The notes: a model not told the origin generated them from the letters alone. Shown: positions 31,450 to 42,508, numbered from the stretch's first letter. The stretch: DNA of 53,500 nt from Mesostigma viride (GCA_009746045.1 RPFO01000310.1:569734-623233); one strand, 5' to 3'. Translations and numbers: made by a program.

Positions 31450-34400
31450 ATGGCTGCCGATTCTCCGAGGATGGATGGCAGCGCCACGAGTCCAGTGAGT
31501 GTTGTGAACGACGTGGGAGAAGAGGCCGCTGTCATGAGCACCTCGAGGGACGGGACGGATGCTAGCATTGCGGCGGCGGGGATGCCGGCTGAGAGGCGGC
31601 GGCGCGTCCTGCTGGCGGCCACAGGGAGCGTCGCCGCCATCAAGTTTGCTGCCATTGCTTGGTATGCTGCGCGTGTACACAAGCAGCCGAAGTCATGAAT
31701 GAATGGAGGTGCTTGATATTATCATGCCCATCGATTACGGTGTTTTCACAGTAGGGGTAATTTCCAGGGAATTGTAACGTTATCTTAATGCGATTTCCCC
31801 CGGCACTCTGGCGCCAGTAGCAGTCGACGCGATCCGACGCGCAAAAGGGTTGATGCGGAAATTCCCAGGAATTGTTCCGTGGCAGCTCGACAGGTTCACA
31901 CCTGGTGCAATTCTGCACTGAAAAATTTCGGGACAATTCAGTGTGGAGATGGTACAGCACCGGGCAAATTGGTAGACGTTAGGTGCGAAGCCTGGTGGAA
32001 GTTGGGAAATGATTGTGCCAATTGTAAACGACGCGGCGCCGGGCGGTGAGTCGCAGTACGTGGGTCAGTCAGTCACCACCAGCTGGTCCGTACTGAGCAG
32101 GCAAGAAAGATACGTAAGCACTACCATCTTAAGTATCAAAGTGGGAAGAGAAACTGAACTTTACTGAAGGCCCTGTGGGCCCCGCCAGGCGAGTGTGCAA
32201 AAGTCGGCAATTCAGGGTGGAAGTTGGCGGAAGAGCTCCGAGGTCATTTCCGCCAGCTTACACGAAATTTGGGAATTTCAGCCGATTTTCTGTGGAACTG
32301 ACCCTATACGGGGGATATACAGTCAAGTTCGGCGGATATACTGCTTGGCTTGGAAGTTGCAAGTGTGAACACAAAACGGGGGTATTTAATGGTTAACTTA
32401 ACCCGAATTTCCCGGAATGGACCGCTAGTGTGAAAACACCGTTACTTGTCAATACCCTGTCATGCCCATGCCACATGCCATAGGCCATGTGGTGCCTTAA
32501 TTGATCATGGCTGCTTCGCATGCTGCCTGTGCAAGTCAATTACCAAGAAATTCTTGCACATTGTCGCTTGCTTGTGCAGGTTTTTATTGCTTGTGTAGGT
32601 TTTTATTGTAACATTCCAACACGGCATGGCGTTTGGTGGGAATGGCGAAGCAAGCGTGAATTCAATGTGCGACAGCAGGCGTGTGGTTGTGGCCCACGTA
32701 CTTTCAGGAATGCCATCTTTGCCTCTACGCTGATAGCCACGCACGCACCCACCCACCCACCCACCCACCCACCCACCCACCCACCCACCCACCCACCCAC
32801 CCACCCACCCACCCACCCACCCACCCACCCACCCACCCACCCACCCACCCACCCACCCACCCACCTACCCACTTGCGATGCCTTCCCTTTGTTCTTTGAA
32901 GTCATTTAGCACAGTTAGATGAGGTCCACTGCTACGTACTAGGGAATGTCGGACACACTAGCACCCCTCTACGGTAAAGAGCCTTACCGCAGTTATCTAT
33001 AGTTTTGGATGCCTCAGGATCAGGAGAACGCTATAGCAGCGAAACTGTGCTAGAGGTCCTGTGTTTGAATCCTAGTATGGTACCAGAGTTTCATTGTTTT
33101 CCTTCATCTGCGTTTTGTGACCACGAGTCTCCTTTTCCACCTGTGCCTTTTTCCCCATTTCTTGCCCGCTTGTGTTGGACTGCAACAGTACGTGCGGTCT
33201 TGGCCCCCTCCTTCGTCATTATTTTGCCCCCTCCTCTGCTGCCTAACTCTGCAGACGACATCTTTCCGCGACCCCTATGCGTTTGCCATTCACCAAGCCA
33301 ATGCGTCTATTTCCTTTTTTTCCACATCCTTTTCCCTCATGTATCCTCTAGTTTCCTCTGATTTTTTTTCAGCCACCTGACATCAACCCGATGGCCGTTT
33401 CCCGACGTTTTTTTCCGCCCCGAACCTGCTTGTCCGTTTTCGACCGCCAACCCCCCACGTTTGGTCCATGCTCCCCCCCCCCCCGCCCCCCAATGTTTGG
33501 TCCATGCCCCCTTCCTTCCTTGTCTCGGTGGCTGCCCGCCAGCGCGGTGGCGCCACATGCCGACATAAAGCTGGTCGCCACCATGGCCGCGCGTCACTTC
33601 ATTGACACCACGGCGCTGCCACCTGGCGCCGAGCTATTGGTGGATGACCACGAGTGGCAGAGCTGGTCCAAGATGGGCGACCCGTGAGTCCACCCGCTGG
33701 CAGCTCCCTTCCCTTGTGGTGGCTACGAGAACATAAAGAAGCCAACTATTCCTGCTGGCCTCTCTGTTCCCTTCTCATCGTTGATGGGTGACCCGTGCGT
33801 CCACCTGCTGGCCTCTCTGTTCCCTTCTCATCGTTGATGGGTGACCCGTGCGTCCACCTGCTGGCCTCTCTGTTCCCTCATCGTTGATGGGTGACCCGTG
33901 CGTCCACCTGCTGGCCTCTCTGTTCCCTCATCGTTGATGGGTGACCCGTGCGTCCACCTGCTGGCCTCTCTGTTCCCTTCTCATCGTTGATGGGTGACCC
34001 GTGCGTCCACCTGCTGGCCTCTCTGTTCCCTTCTCATCGTTGATGGGTGACCCGTGCGTCCACCTGCTGGCCTCTCTGTTCCCTTCTCATCGTTGATGGG
34101 TGACCCGTGCATCCACCTGCTGGCCTCTCTATTCCCTTCTCATCGTTGATGGGTGACCCGTGCGTCCACCTGCTGGCCTCTCTGTTCCCTTCTCATCGTT
34201 GATGGGTGACCCGTGCGTCCACCTGCTGGCCTCTCTGTTCCCTTCTCATCGTTGATGGGTGACCCGTGCATCCACCTGCTGGCCTCTCTGTTCCCTCATC
34301 GTTGATGGGTGACCCGTGCGTCCACCTGCTGGCCTCTCTGTTCCCTTCTCATCGTTGATGGGTGACCCGTGCGTCCACCTGCTGGCCTCTCTGTTCCCTC

Positions 34401-37400
34401 ATCGTTGATGGGTGACCCGTGCGTCCACCTGCTGGCCTCTCTGTTCCCTCATCGTTGATGGGTGACCCGTGCGTCCACCTGCTGGCCTCTCTGTTCCCTC
34501 ATCGTTGATGGGTGACCCGTGCGTCCACCTGCTGGCCTCTCTGTTCCCTTCTCATCGTTGATGGGTGACCCGTGCGTCCACCTGCTGGCCTCTCTGTTCC
34601 CTCATCGTTGATGGGTGACCCGTGCGTCCACCTGCTGGCCTCTCTGTTCCCTTCTCATCGTTGATGGGTGACCCGTGCGTCCACCTGCTGGCCTCTCTGT
34701 TCCCTCATCGTTGATGGGTGACCCGTGCGTCCACCTGCTGGCCTCTCTGTTCCCTTCTCATCGTTGATGGGTGACCCGTGCGTCCACCTGCTGGCCTCTC
34801 TGTTCCCTCATCGTTGATGGGTGACCCGTGCGTCCACCTGCTGGCCTCTCTGTTCCCTTCTCATCGTTGATGGGTGACCCGTGCGTCCACCTGCTGGCCT
34901 CTCTGTTCCCTCATCGTTGATGGGTGACCCGTGCATCCACCTGCTGGCCTCTCTGTTCCCTTCTCATCGTTGATGGGTGACCCGTGCATCCACCTGCTGG
35001 CCTCTCTGTCCCCTTCTCATCGTTGATGGGTGACCCGTGCGTCCACCTGCTGGCCTCTCTGTCCCCTTCTCATCGTTGATGGGTGACCCGTGCGTCCACC
35101 TGCTGGCCTCTCTGTTCCCTTGTGATTTCCTGATGGTTCCCTTTGGTTTATTTAATCGCCGTTTGTGGTATATCGAATAGGCTTCCCACAGTCGCTATTG
35201 TTGACCTGGTTGTTGTCCTGACTGTTGAGGGATGCGTTGGTTGTGGCTCGCTGTTTTCAAGTGCTCCGTAGCCCGTTTGCCTACATACGGCCATTCCCAC
35301 TTCTTTGCCTACTAAACCACTTCCGCGGACATTCCATACCTGTCTCCGCTTCCACCAGGTTCACACCAGCCCACGCGTCATTTGCGTATATTACTTGCAA
35401 AAGTACTTTCACACACACTCATATTGAGTTGTTGCTTTGTGTTGCTCCTTTGCCAAATCCACGGTGTGGCACCTGGCCGGTCCCCAGGGTGCTCCACATC
35501 GAGCTGCGGCGGTGGGCTGATCTGATGGTTATCGCGCCCCTGTCTGCCAACACACTCGCCAAGGTAAGGGGTGGGTGGCGATGTATCTATGCGTCTTAGA
35601 GTGAACGGTAATGTATCTTACAGTGTATGGTGACTGCCGCAGCGTCTGCACACACACACATGCACACACACAAGCACACATACAAGCACACACAAAAACA
35701 GAAACACACACACGCCCACACAGAAACACACCCATTCATACACATGCACACACATGCACACACATGCACACACATGCACACACATGCACACACATGCACA
35801 CACATGCACACACATGCACACACACACACAAACACATGCACATGCACATGCACATGCACATGCACATGCACATGCACATGCACATGCACATGCACATGCA
35901 CTTACACTTTGCCCAGCTGCAGGTTGAAGAATCTTACATCTGGTGGTGATTGCACCACTGTGTGCCAGAACAGCAAAATTTACATCTATGCATTTATAGA
36001 TTCATAATCTTATACTACTAGATCTATAGATTTTGCAAGTTATTGCCCAGGTATCGCGCCAAGGTGAGGTGAAATGCTCCCCCTCTGGGTGGTACGACGC
36101 TATCTTAGGTACCCGGGTGACCTCCTTCGGGCGGCATTTAAGTATTGCAAACATAATTCTACCAATACCCCCCGGTGCGCGTCTCGTTGTCTTCCTGTCC
36201 CGGTGGCATGTGACATCCCTCCAGTGGCATTTCCCTCATCGCGCCTTCCTCTCATATGACGCCATGCGCACACGTTCCTCGTCGGGTGCTCCTCCTGTTG
36301 CATGCCCCTCGGCTCACATGAACCCCCGCCAACATGCCCCTCGGCCCACATGTCCCTCCGCGCGCATGCCCCTCGGCCCACATGTAGCTCCGCCCACATG
36401 CCCCTCGGCCCACATGCCCCTCTGCCCACATTCCCCTCCGCCCACGTGCCCCTCCGCCCACATGCCCCTCGGCCCACATGCCCCTCCGCCCACATGCCCC
36501 TCCGCCCACATGCCCCTCGGCCCACATGCCCCTCGGCCCACCAGATGGCAGGTGGGTTCTCGGACAACCTCGTCACCTGCATCGTGCGCGCGTGGGATTT
36601 CTCAAAGCCCATGTTGGGTGCGTTATTTTATTTCTGAAATCTCACTTCAGTTATTTTCTTATGTGCTGAGTGCGCGCACACCATACATAACATTTATCGT
36701 CCCATTTCCCTGTTCCAATCCTGCTGTGCTTTCGAACGCTGGAATCTCGGCACCCCTTGAAAGAAGTTTGGTTGGTTATGTGGTACCACTAACAACAAAT
36801 GATAACAATCATAGTTGTCTCGGTCAATTATTGTATTTGTAGTAATGTTTCTACTGTAACATTGTCAGCCCTTCGTCCCCATGTCACCGTCCTGATCGCC
36901 TGTGCTTAAGCCTCGTTCTCTTCACCTCCACCGCCCCCTCCCACTTATTCTCTGTGTGACAGCCGCTCTTCCTTACCCAGCTGGTACGGTGCATGATGCC
37001 TTGAAGTACTCCATGGCTGGTGGCTTGTGCGTGAAAGTTTCCATCTGGGGCCTTCATCTCACGAACACCCCTTGGTTTGTGCTGGTGGCTTGTGCGTGAA
37101 AGTTTCCATCTGGGGCCTTCATCTCACGAACACCCCTTGGTTTGTGCTGGTGGCTTGTGCGTGAAAGTTTCCATCTGGGGCCTTCATCTCACGAACACCC
37201 CTTGGTTTGTGCTGGTGGCTTGTGCGTGAAAGTTTCCATCTGGGGCCTTCATCTCACGAACACCCCTTGGTTTGTGCTGGTGGCTTGTGCGTGAAAGTTT
37301 CCATCTGGGGCCTTCATCTCACGAACACCCCTTGGTTTGTGCTGGTGGCTTGTGCGTGAAAGTTTCCATCTGGGGCCTTCATCTCATGAACACCCCTTGG

Positions 37401-39342
37401 TTTGTGCTGGTGGCTTGTGCGTGAAAGTTTCCATCTGGGGCCTTCATCTCACGAACACCCCTTGGTTTGTGCTGGTGGCTTGTGCGTGAAAGTTTCCATC
37501 TGGGGCCTTCATCTCACGAACACCCCTTGGTTTGTGCTGGTGGCTTGTGCGTGAAAGTTTCCATCTGGGGCCTTCATCTCACGAACACCCCTTGGTTTGT
37601 GCTGGTGGCTTGTGCGTGAAAGTTTCCATCTGGGGCCTTCATCTCACGAACACCCCTTGGTTTGTGCTGGTGGCTTGTGCGTGAAAGTTTCCATCTGGGG
37701 CCTTCATCTCACGAACACCCCTTGGTTTGTGCTGGTGGCTTGTGCGTGAAAGTTTCCATCTGGGGCCTTCATCTCACGAACACCCCTTGGTTTGTGCTGG
37801 TGGCTTGTGCGTGAAAGTTTCCATCTGGGGCCTTCATCTCACGAACACCCCTTGGTTTGTGCTGGTGGCTTGTGCGTGAAAGTTTCCATCTGGGGCCTTC
37901 ATCTCACGAACACCCCTTGGTTTGTGCTGGTGGCTTGTGCGTGAAAGTTTCCATCTGGGGCCTTCATCTCATGAACACCCCTTGGTTTGTGCTGGTGGCT
38001 TGTGCGTGAAAGTTTCCATCTGGGGCCTTCATCTCACGAACACCCCTTGGTTTGTGCTGGTGGCTTGTGCGTGAAAGTTTCCATCTGGGGCCTTCATCTC
38101 ACGAACACCCCTTGGTTTGTGCTGGTGGCTTGTGCGTGAAAGTTTCCATCTGGGGCCTTCATCTCACGAACACCCCTTGGTTTGTGCTGGTGGCTTGTGC
38201 GTGAAAGTTTCCATCTGGGGCCTTCATCTCATGAACACCCCTTGGTTTGTGCTGGTGGCTTGTGCGTGAAAGTTTCCATCTGGGGCCTTCATCTCACGAA
38301 CACCCCTTGGTTTGTGCTGGTGGCTTGTGCGTGAAAGTTTCCATCTGGGGCCTTCATCTCACGAACACCCCTTGGTTTGTGCTGGTGGCTTGTGCGTGAA
38401 AGTTTCCATCTGGGGCCTTCATCTCACGAACACCCCTTGGTTTATGGCACGTGTCGTAGTGAAAGTTGGAGTTGCTTAAGCTATTTCAATTGTATGTGTC
38501 ACTCTGATGGTAGTGGCATGTTCGGAGATATCTAGTATCGGCGATATCTATTATCGTAGATATCTATTATCGGAGATATCTGCTATTCTACTATCGGAGA
38601 TATCTATTATCGGTGATATCTACTATCGGCGATATCTATTATCGTAGATATCTATTATCGGAGGTATCCATTATCGGAGATATCTATTATCGGCGATATC
38701 TGCTATCGGAGATATCTATTATCGTAGATATCTATTATCGTAGATATCTATTATCGGAGATATCTATCATCGGAGGTATCCATTATCGGAGATATCTATT
38801 ATCGGAGCTATCTATTTTCTGACACTAGTGTAATTGGATTCTCCCGTTTCTGGCCTGCGCTGGTTGTCTCCTTGATAAGTATAATTGGAGATTTCTATTA
38901 TCGGAGATATCTATTATCTCGGTGGCCTGGCCTTCCGCCAGGCCCACCTGCCCGTTCACTGTTTCAGGGTCTTTTTAACATGCGCCCGCTCTCCTTCCAT
39001 CCACATCGCCCTCGTGTACCTGTTGCCCCCCTCGCTTTCCTTTGCCCCCCTTATCATCTTCATTCACTTCTCTCCTGTGGCCCTCCAACCCCCTTCTCTC
39101 TTGCATGCACGTCGCCCACGCGGCCCTTTTCCCCCAAAACATTTCAACCCACAGTGGCCCCAGCGATGAACACGTACATGTGGGAGAGCGCGTTCACGCG
39201 CCGCCACCTGGACGTGCTGGCCTCGCTCGGCGTTGCTGTGCTGCCCACCGTCTCCAAGGTGCTCGCGTGCGGTGACGTGGGCGATGGCGCCATGGCGTCG
39301 GTGGACACGGTCGTCGAGGCCATCATGGCTCATGTCAAGTAA
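31450..39342 (+). CDS. HAL3: Phosphopantothenoylcysteine decarboxylase (HAL3/PPCDC)
   Basis: Five exons with GT-AG introns and consistent phase: 31450-31661, 33543-33683, 35488-35563, 36545-36617, 39155-39342, giving 229 aa (plant HAL3 about 209). This FMN enzyme decarboxylates 4'-phospho-N-pantothenoylcysteine to 4'-phosphopantetheine in CoA synthesis. Residues 1-50 are an Ala/Ser-rich extension. The flavin-binding start is [15 protein letters not shown] (52-66). The family blocks then follow: [38 protein letters not shown] (catalytic His121), [34 protein letters not shown] (Asn173) and [13 protein letters not shown] (Cys206). All three residues known to matter in plant HAL3 are kept. ATG 31450 has a good context (GGGCCATGG). 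Only 690 of 7,893 bp are coding; introns 2-4 hold large minisatellites related to the splice junctions. Confidence 0.94.
31738..32441. mobile_element. MITE-like element with 13-bp terminal inverted repeats
   Basis: A 704-bp segment in PPCDC intron 1 bounded by perfect 13-bp inverted repeats CGGTGTTTTCACA / TGTGAAAACACCG and flanked on both sides by TTA (31,735-31,737 and 32,442-32,444). The interior has no transposase frame. A 3-bp TTA duplication fits PIF/Harbinger-type elements (TWA targets), though CACTA-type elements also make 3-bp duplications. Confidence 0.75.
32742..32866 (+). repeat. (CACC)n tetranucleotide microsatellite in PPCDC intron 1
   Basis: About thirty uninterrupted CACC units. 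It produces spurious Thr/His/Pro and Gly/Trp/Val frames on the two strands. Confidence 0.9.
33017..33075 (+). other. tRNA-like relic (B-box-like sequence)
   Basis: The sequence GCTAGAGGTCCTGTGTTTG then AATCCTAGTATGG resembles the variable loop and T-arm of a tRNA. A related block occurs at about 46,598-46,635 and, on the minus strand, at about 41,025-41,060. The T-stem does not pair well and no acceptor stem or clear A-box is visible, so it is a decayed tRNA or SINE head at most. Confidence 0.3.
33751..35120 (+). repeat. 50/53-bp minisatellite built on the exon-2 5' splice junction
   Basis: About 26 near-identical units in PPCDC intron 2, of 53 bp or 50 bp (three-base indel TTC). Each unit carries GATGGGTGACCC-GTGCGTCC, matching the real exon-2 end and donor GATGGGCGACCC-GTGAGTCC at 33,673-33,692, and goes on to CACCTGCTGGC, again matching the start of the intron. 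GTGCGT is used as a genuine donor elsewhere in this window, so every unit holds a plausible decoy donor. Confidence 0.9.
35649..35905 (+). repeat. CA-rich microsatellites (CACACATG)n and (CACATG)n
   Basis: PPCDC intron 3. An irregular CA-rich stretch turns into about ten CACACATG-type units and then about a dozen CACATG units. The alternating purine-pyrimidine run could adopt Z-DNA. ORFs over it are artefacts. Confidence 0.85.
36301..36540 (+). repeat. 16-bp x 15 array abutting the exon-4 acceptor
   Basis: Exactly fifteen 16-bp units (CATGCCCCTCGGCCCA or CCGCCCA variants) fill 240 bp and end 4 bp before PPCDC exon 4 (CCAG then ATGGCAGG, exon from 36,545). The units are themselves pyrimidine-rich and end in CCCA-CATG, close to the real junction CCCA-CCAG-ATG, so the array doubles as the polypyrimidine tract. 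Confidence 0.9.
37016..38445 (+). repeat. 65-bp x 22 minisatellite in PPCDC intron 4
   Basis: 1,430 bp, that is 22 units of exactly 65 bp, differing only by a few C-to-T changes (ACGAA to ATGAA). The first unit is entered through ATGGCTGGTGGCTTGTGCG, which encodes MAGGLC and resembles the real start of exon 4 (ATGGCAGGTGGGTTCTCGG, MAGGFS). Each unit contains GTGCGTGAAAG, a donor-like sequence. The near identity of units points to recent amplification or strong homogenisation. Confidence 0.93.
38521..38922 (+). repeat. GATATCTATTATCG-type tandem repeat
   Basis: Imperfect 16-bp-scale units of TATCGGAGATATCTAT and variants, interrupted at about 38,820-38,880 by a copy of the dispersed R1 repeat (38,836-38,878) and then resuming. 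The interruption splits a pre-existing array, consistent with R1 being a mobile insertion. Confidence 0.8.
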
Positions 39343-40258
39343 TTCATTAATTAATTGATAAATATGTAGACTCTCATTCCATGGCTCATGTCATGGGCCA
39401 CGGCCAAGCCAGGCGACCTCAAGCGAAACAAGTTGACCCTTGCGAAACGTAGGGCACAGCGTGGCCCTCCTGCATGCCCAGACGTGTGAAGCAGATCTGC
39501 TAACTCTAATTCGCCCGCTCGCGTGATATTGGCGGAGCCTCTGGGCTTAGTTTCCTGTGGCATATATATAGGTTGATTGTGGAGGGGTTGAAACCAGTCC
39601 GTGAAAGGTGCTACCATGATTGGAGAGAGTGCAGTTGAGAAGCTGAACTGAGCAGGAGTGAAATATGGTCTCCCGTGGCCAAGGGGGTTCAATGTTTGCA
39701 CCATTGGGGTGATGATCAATTGGAGACTTGCCTTGGACTTACAGACATTTTTAATGCTGAAGAGTTAAGGATGCCAGTAAGTGGGACAAGCTTAGTTGCT
39801 CGATATGCCTGAATGATTATGGCGTAAGTGTTTCACGTAACCTTGACCTGGACGATTCAGTAAATCAATTTCACAGACATGGGCATGCCTCGATCCACAA
39901 GTATTGGCTGGCTGAGTTCATGGAGCAACATATAATATTGTCAAGGCAAGCAGCAGCTAGTAAACCATGAATGTCGCCATTATATCCTATAGACTATCAC
40001 TTGGAAGACATGTCCACAGCAATACTAGAGCTCTCATGTGTGTGAGGTTGGGTATACTAGCATCTCCGGCGTGGCGCTTCACACCGGCCCGTACCCAGAC
40101 TTGAACAAAGCCTTAAGCCAAACATGTACCGCGGAATCACCAAACCAACGGAACTGAACCGGACGTAAATGATTCGGCATGAACAGCCGTTTCTCGAGTG
40201 CGCGCACGTAAATGATCACGGACGTGGCATGAGTTAATGCTGCCACGAGCGCCGGGAC
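39343..40258. other. Spacer downstream of PPCDC
   Basis: Begins with a short TTAATTAATTGATAAAT run just after the PPCDC stop, which may be a retroelement tail remnant or part of the 3' UTR. A copy of the dispersed sequence AAGGCAAGCAGCAGCTAGTAAACC lies at about 39,942-39,968. Nothing else recognised. Confidence 0.5.
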
Positions 40259-40270
40259 GCGAAAGGTCAA

Positions 40271-41004
40271 TTAATTAATTAATTGATAGACACGTGACTG
40301 CGTCACGTGAGCATAAGTCCTCAGTGGGAGGGGAACATGGGATGGAATGGATGGTATAAGCTATCTATGTCCTAGTTACAGGGGTGTGGGCACCGCGGCC
40401 CGAATCGCTATGAATGCCATACTTGGTCACACGCGGAGCCCCCACAGGCTTGGGGGTGGTCTCCTTCATCACTACTTGCCATCTATCCTTGCGCACCATC
40501 TGCCTCCATATTACAGACAAACCAGGAGGCTGCCCGGGGGGCGGGGGTGAGCCCGTCACGTCTAGTGTAGCACATGTCCATGCCGAGTCTATCACGAAAC
40601 GTCCACGGGTGGCGGCCCTGCCGCGCGCGGCCGGGGGCACGCCAGGTGAGGACATATCGCCCAGGCTGGGCGGGCTTGGTGCCAGCTAGTCTATCTGATG
40701 TATCTACCTGATCTGTGCGGGCCAGGTGCCCGGCTAGGCCCAGGCGCCTGTGCCTAATAATGTGGGAAACATAGGGCAAATCAGCGTACAAATCCTCATT
40801 ACTAATGTGCAAACCAAAGGGGATGTTAAGGGCCTGGCGCAGCATCTTGGTGACGGCGCCGTCGAGTCGTTGCTCCAGCTCCTGCGTCAGTGCCCACGTC
40901 TCGGCGCCGTAGGTCAGGATCGTCAGAATGACGACCTTGAAGAGGTCACGCTTGACAATCCGGGGTAGGGCGGGGTTGCTCCACCAGCGGCGGTGGTCAT
41001 GGAG
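40271..41004 (-). mobile_element. 5'-truncated RTE-like element, second family (E8)
   Basis: A 734-bp minus-strand insertion with 12-bp flanking repeats GCGAAAGGTCAA (40,259-40,270 and 41,005-41,016). It carries the C-terminal part of a reverse transcriptase ORF (about 41,004-40,483): KRDLFKVVILTILTYGAETW, LDGAVTKMLRQALNIPFG, NEDLYADLPYV, HRRLGLAGHLARTDQ. It ends with hairpin CACGTGACGCAGTCACGTG and an AATT tail at 40,271-40,285. It is a clear sister of the 10,441-12,008 element. The frame extends to 41,031, but the codons beyond 41,004 lie in flank. Confidence 0.87.
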
Positions 41005-41165
41005 GCGAAAGGTCAAGTAGCAATCCAACACGCGGATTCGAACTAGGACCTCTAGCTGGCATGATTCCGCGGCTATATCGGTCTCCTTATCCGGCGGGGG
41101 GGATATTGGTTGTCTCCTTGATATCGGTCTCCTGATCTGTAGCTACTAGCTAGGCATCCCAAGCT

Positions 41166-41279
41166 TTTACCCTTTGGGGTCTCTGCCCTTTCTCCTGTTG
41201 TGCACACACAGGGATTAAAAGCACTTCGGTGCTCCGTGACTCCCCAACGGGAGCACGAGTTTAATTAATTAATTAATTA
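41166..41279 (+). mobile_element. 114-bp retroelement 3' end with TSD (E9)
   Basis: Plus-strand insertion between 10-bp repeats ATCCCAAGCT (41,156-41,165 and 41,280-41,289). It consists of GGTCTCTGCCCTTTCTCCTG, GGGATTAAAAGCACTTCGG, the family-1 hairpin and an AATT tail, and is the same 3' block as in the 9,217-9,526 copy. Confidence 0.88.
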
Positions 41280-41860
41280 ATCCCAAGCTAGCTACAGCCC
41301 GACTGCAAAAAAACTATTTACCGGAGAGTGGTGCCAGTAATTAGGAAATTGTGCAAGATATACTACACGAGCTGCCCCTTGGCACAAGCTCTACAAACAG
41401 GTCGTAGACCGGCTGGATCGCGTAGTATCTCCGCACATCTGAACCCTGTGATGCCAGATCTCCTTTGCGGCCGTTCCGAGCTTGGCACTGGATTCGTTGT
41501 CCACATCGTCGCGTCGCTGCAGCAACACGATGTTTTCTGGCATACGCGGACTTTTGGTTCCTGCCGCACATTTGAAAGTGCCGTCCTCCGGATTTTTGCC
41601 TTTGCACCGTGTGCAGTTCTTGGTTGTTTGGAATCATGGCATCGCTAACGTAATGACTGACTAGCTAGACCTAGCTTTTCAGTGGTTTCCCATTTGCGGG
41701 TATTTCCTCGTAAATGGTGGGAGAGCGATCGCACCAAATGGTGCTTACCCCTAGACACTCCCGGCCAGTTAGGCTCGAAGCACACGCCCTGATCAAGCAA
41801 GCTGTTTCCGGCCCCACCGTATAGGTCATCTAGTCGCTCTACACGTAAGCCAGCCATAAC

Positions 41861-42343
41861 GGCAGGCTCGAGCTACCATGGTCCGGATTCTCCCGATTTC
41901 TGGCCTGCGCTGGTTGTCTCTTTGATAATTTCAATGCACAAGGCTACACATTTCCATCACCATTCATCTTCATCATCCTGAACGACTCGAACACGCGGAC
42001 AAGATAAAGGCAGGCTCGAGCTACCATGGTCCGGATTTTCCCGATTTCTGGCCTGCGCTGGTTGTCTCCTTGATACTACACGAGCGTTTGGTGCGTAGGA
42101 GTGCTACACACCTGTCCACTAAATACCTAAGGTATCAAAACGTGAAACGGGTTGACAACGGTTGGATATCTGTCGAAAATCCGATTCAGGGGGCATAGCC
42201 GATGCTAGCTATATCAACCAAGCGTATATATTCATCTGAACATCATCCTGAACGACTCGAAAACGCGGAAAAGATAACGGCAGGCTCGAGCTACCATGGT
42301 CCGGATTCTCCCGATTTCTGGCCTGCGCTGGTTGTCTCTTTGG
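41861..42343 (+). repeat. Cluster of three R1 repeats
   Basis: Three same-orientation copies of a ~65-bp sequence at 41,861-41,927, 42,009-42,075 and 42,279-42,343, starting GGCAGGCTCGAGCTACCATGG and ending GCGCTGGTTGTCTC. The last two also share about 40 bp upstream (CATCATCCTGAACGACTCGA). Further copies: 14,994-15,056; 38,836-38,878; 42,655-42,708; 43,692-43,733; and a stub at 41,107-41,124. Confidence 0.85.
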
Positions 42344-42351
42344 TATATATA

Positions 42352-42388
42352 GTCGAGGCAAGCGGCAAATAGTAAACCAAATACTGCC
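42352..42388 (+). repeat. Dispersed repeat R2 (GCAAATAGTAAACCAAAT)
   Basis: The block GAGGCAAGCGGCAAATAGTA then AACCAAATACTGCC follows an R1 copy directly. Related sequences occur at about 22,410-22,445 (LSF1 intron 3), 39,942-39,968, and inverted at about 42,812-42,848. R1 and R2 may be parts of one element. Confidence 0.6.
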
Positions 42389-42508
42389 AGCAACATAATG
42401 TGGCAGCGGCACCGATCGATCAGCTTCTAGCTATCTTCGGAACATGCTAATGCGCTGCCAGGCCCCTGGGCATCCAACTTGGTCAATGCACTGGCTCGAT
42501 CCAAGATA

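Noticed and set aside
33017-33075. Functional tRNA gene
   Set aside because: T-stem pairing is poor and no acceptor stem or D-arm can be drawn; kept only as a low-confidence relic.
36033-36842. 269-codon plus-strand ORF across the 16-bp array
   Set aside because: A 16-bp unit array without stops; only the exon-4 piece at 36,545-36,617, in another frame, has family similarity.
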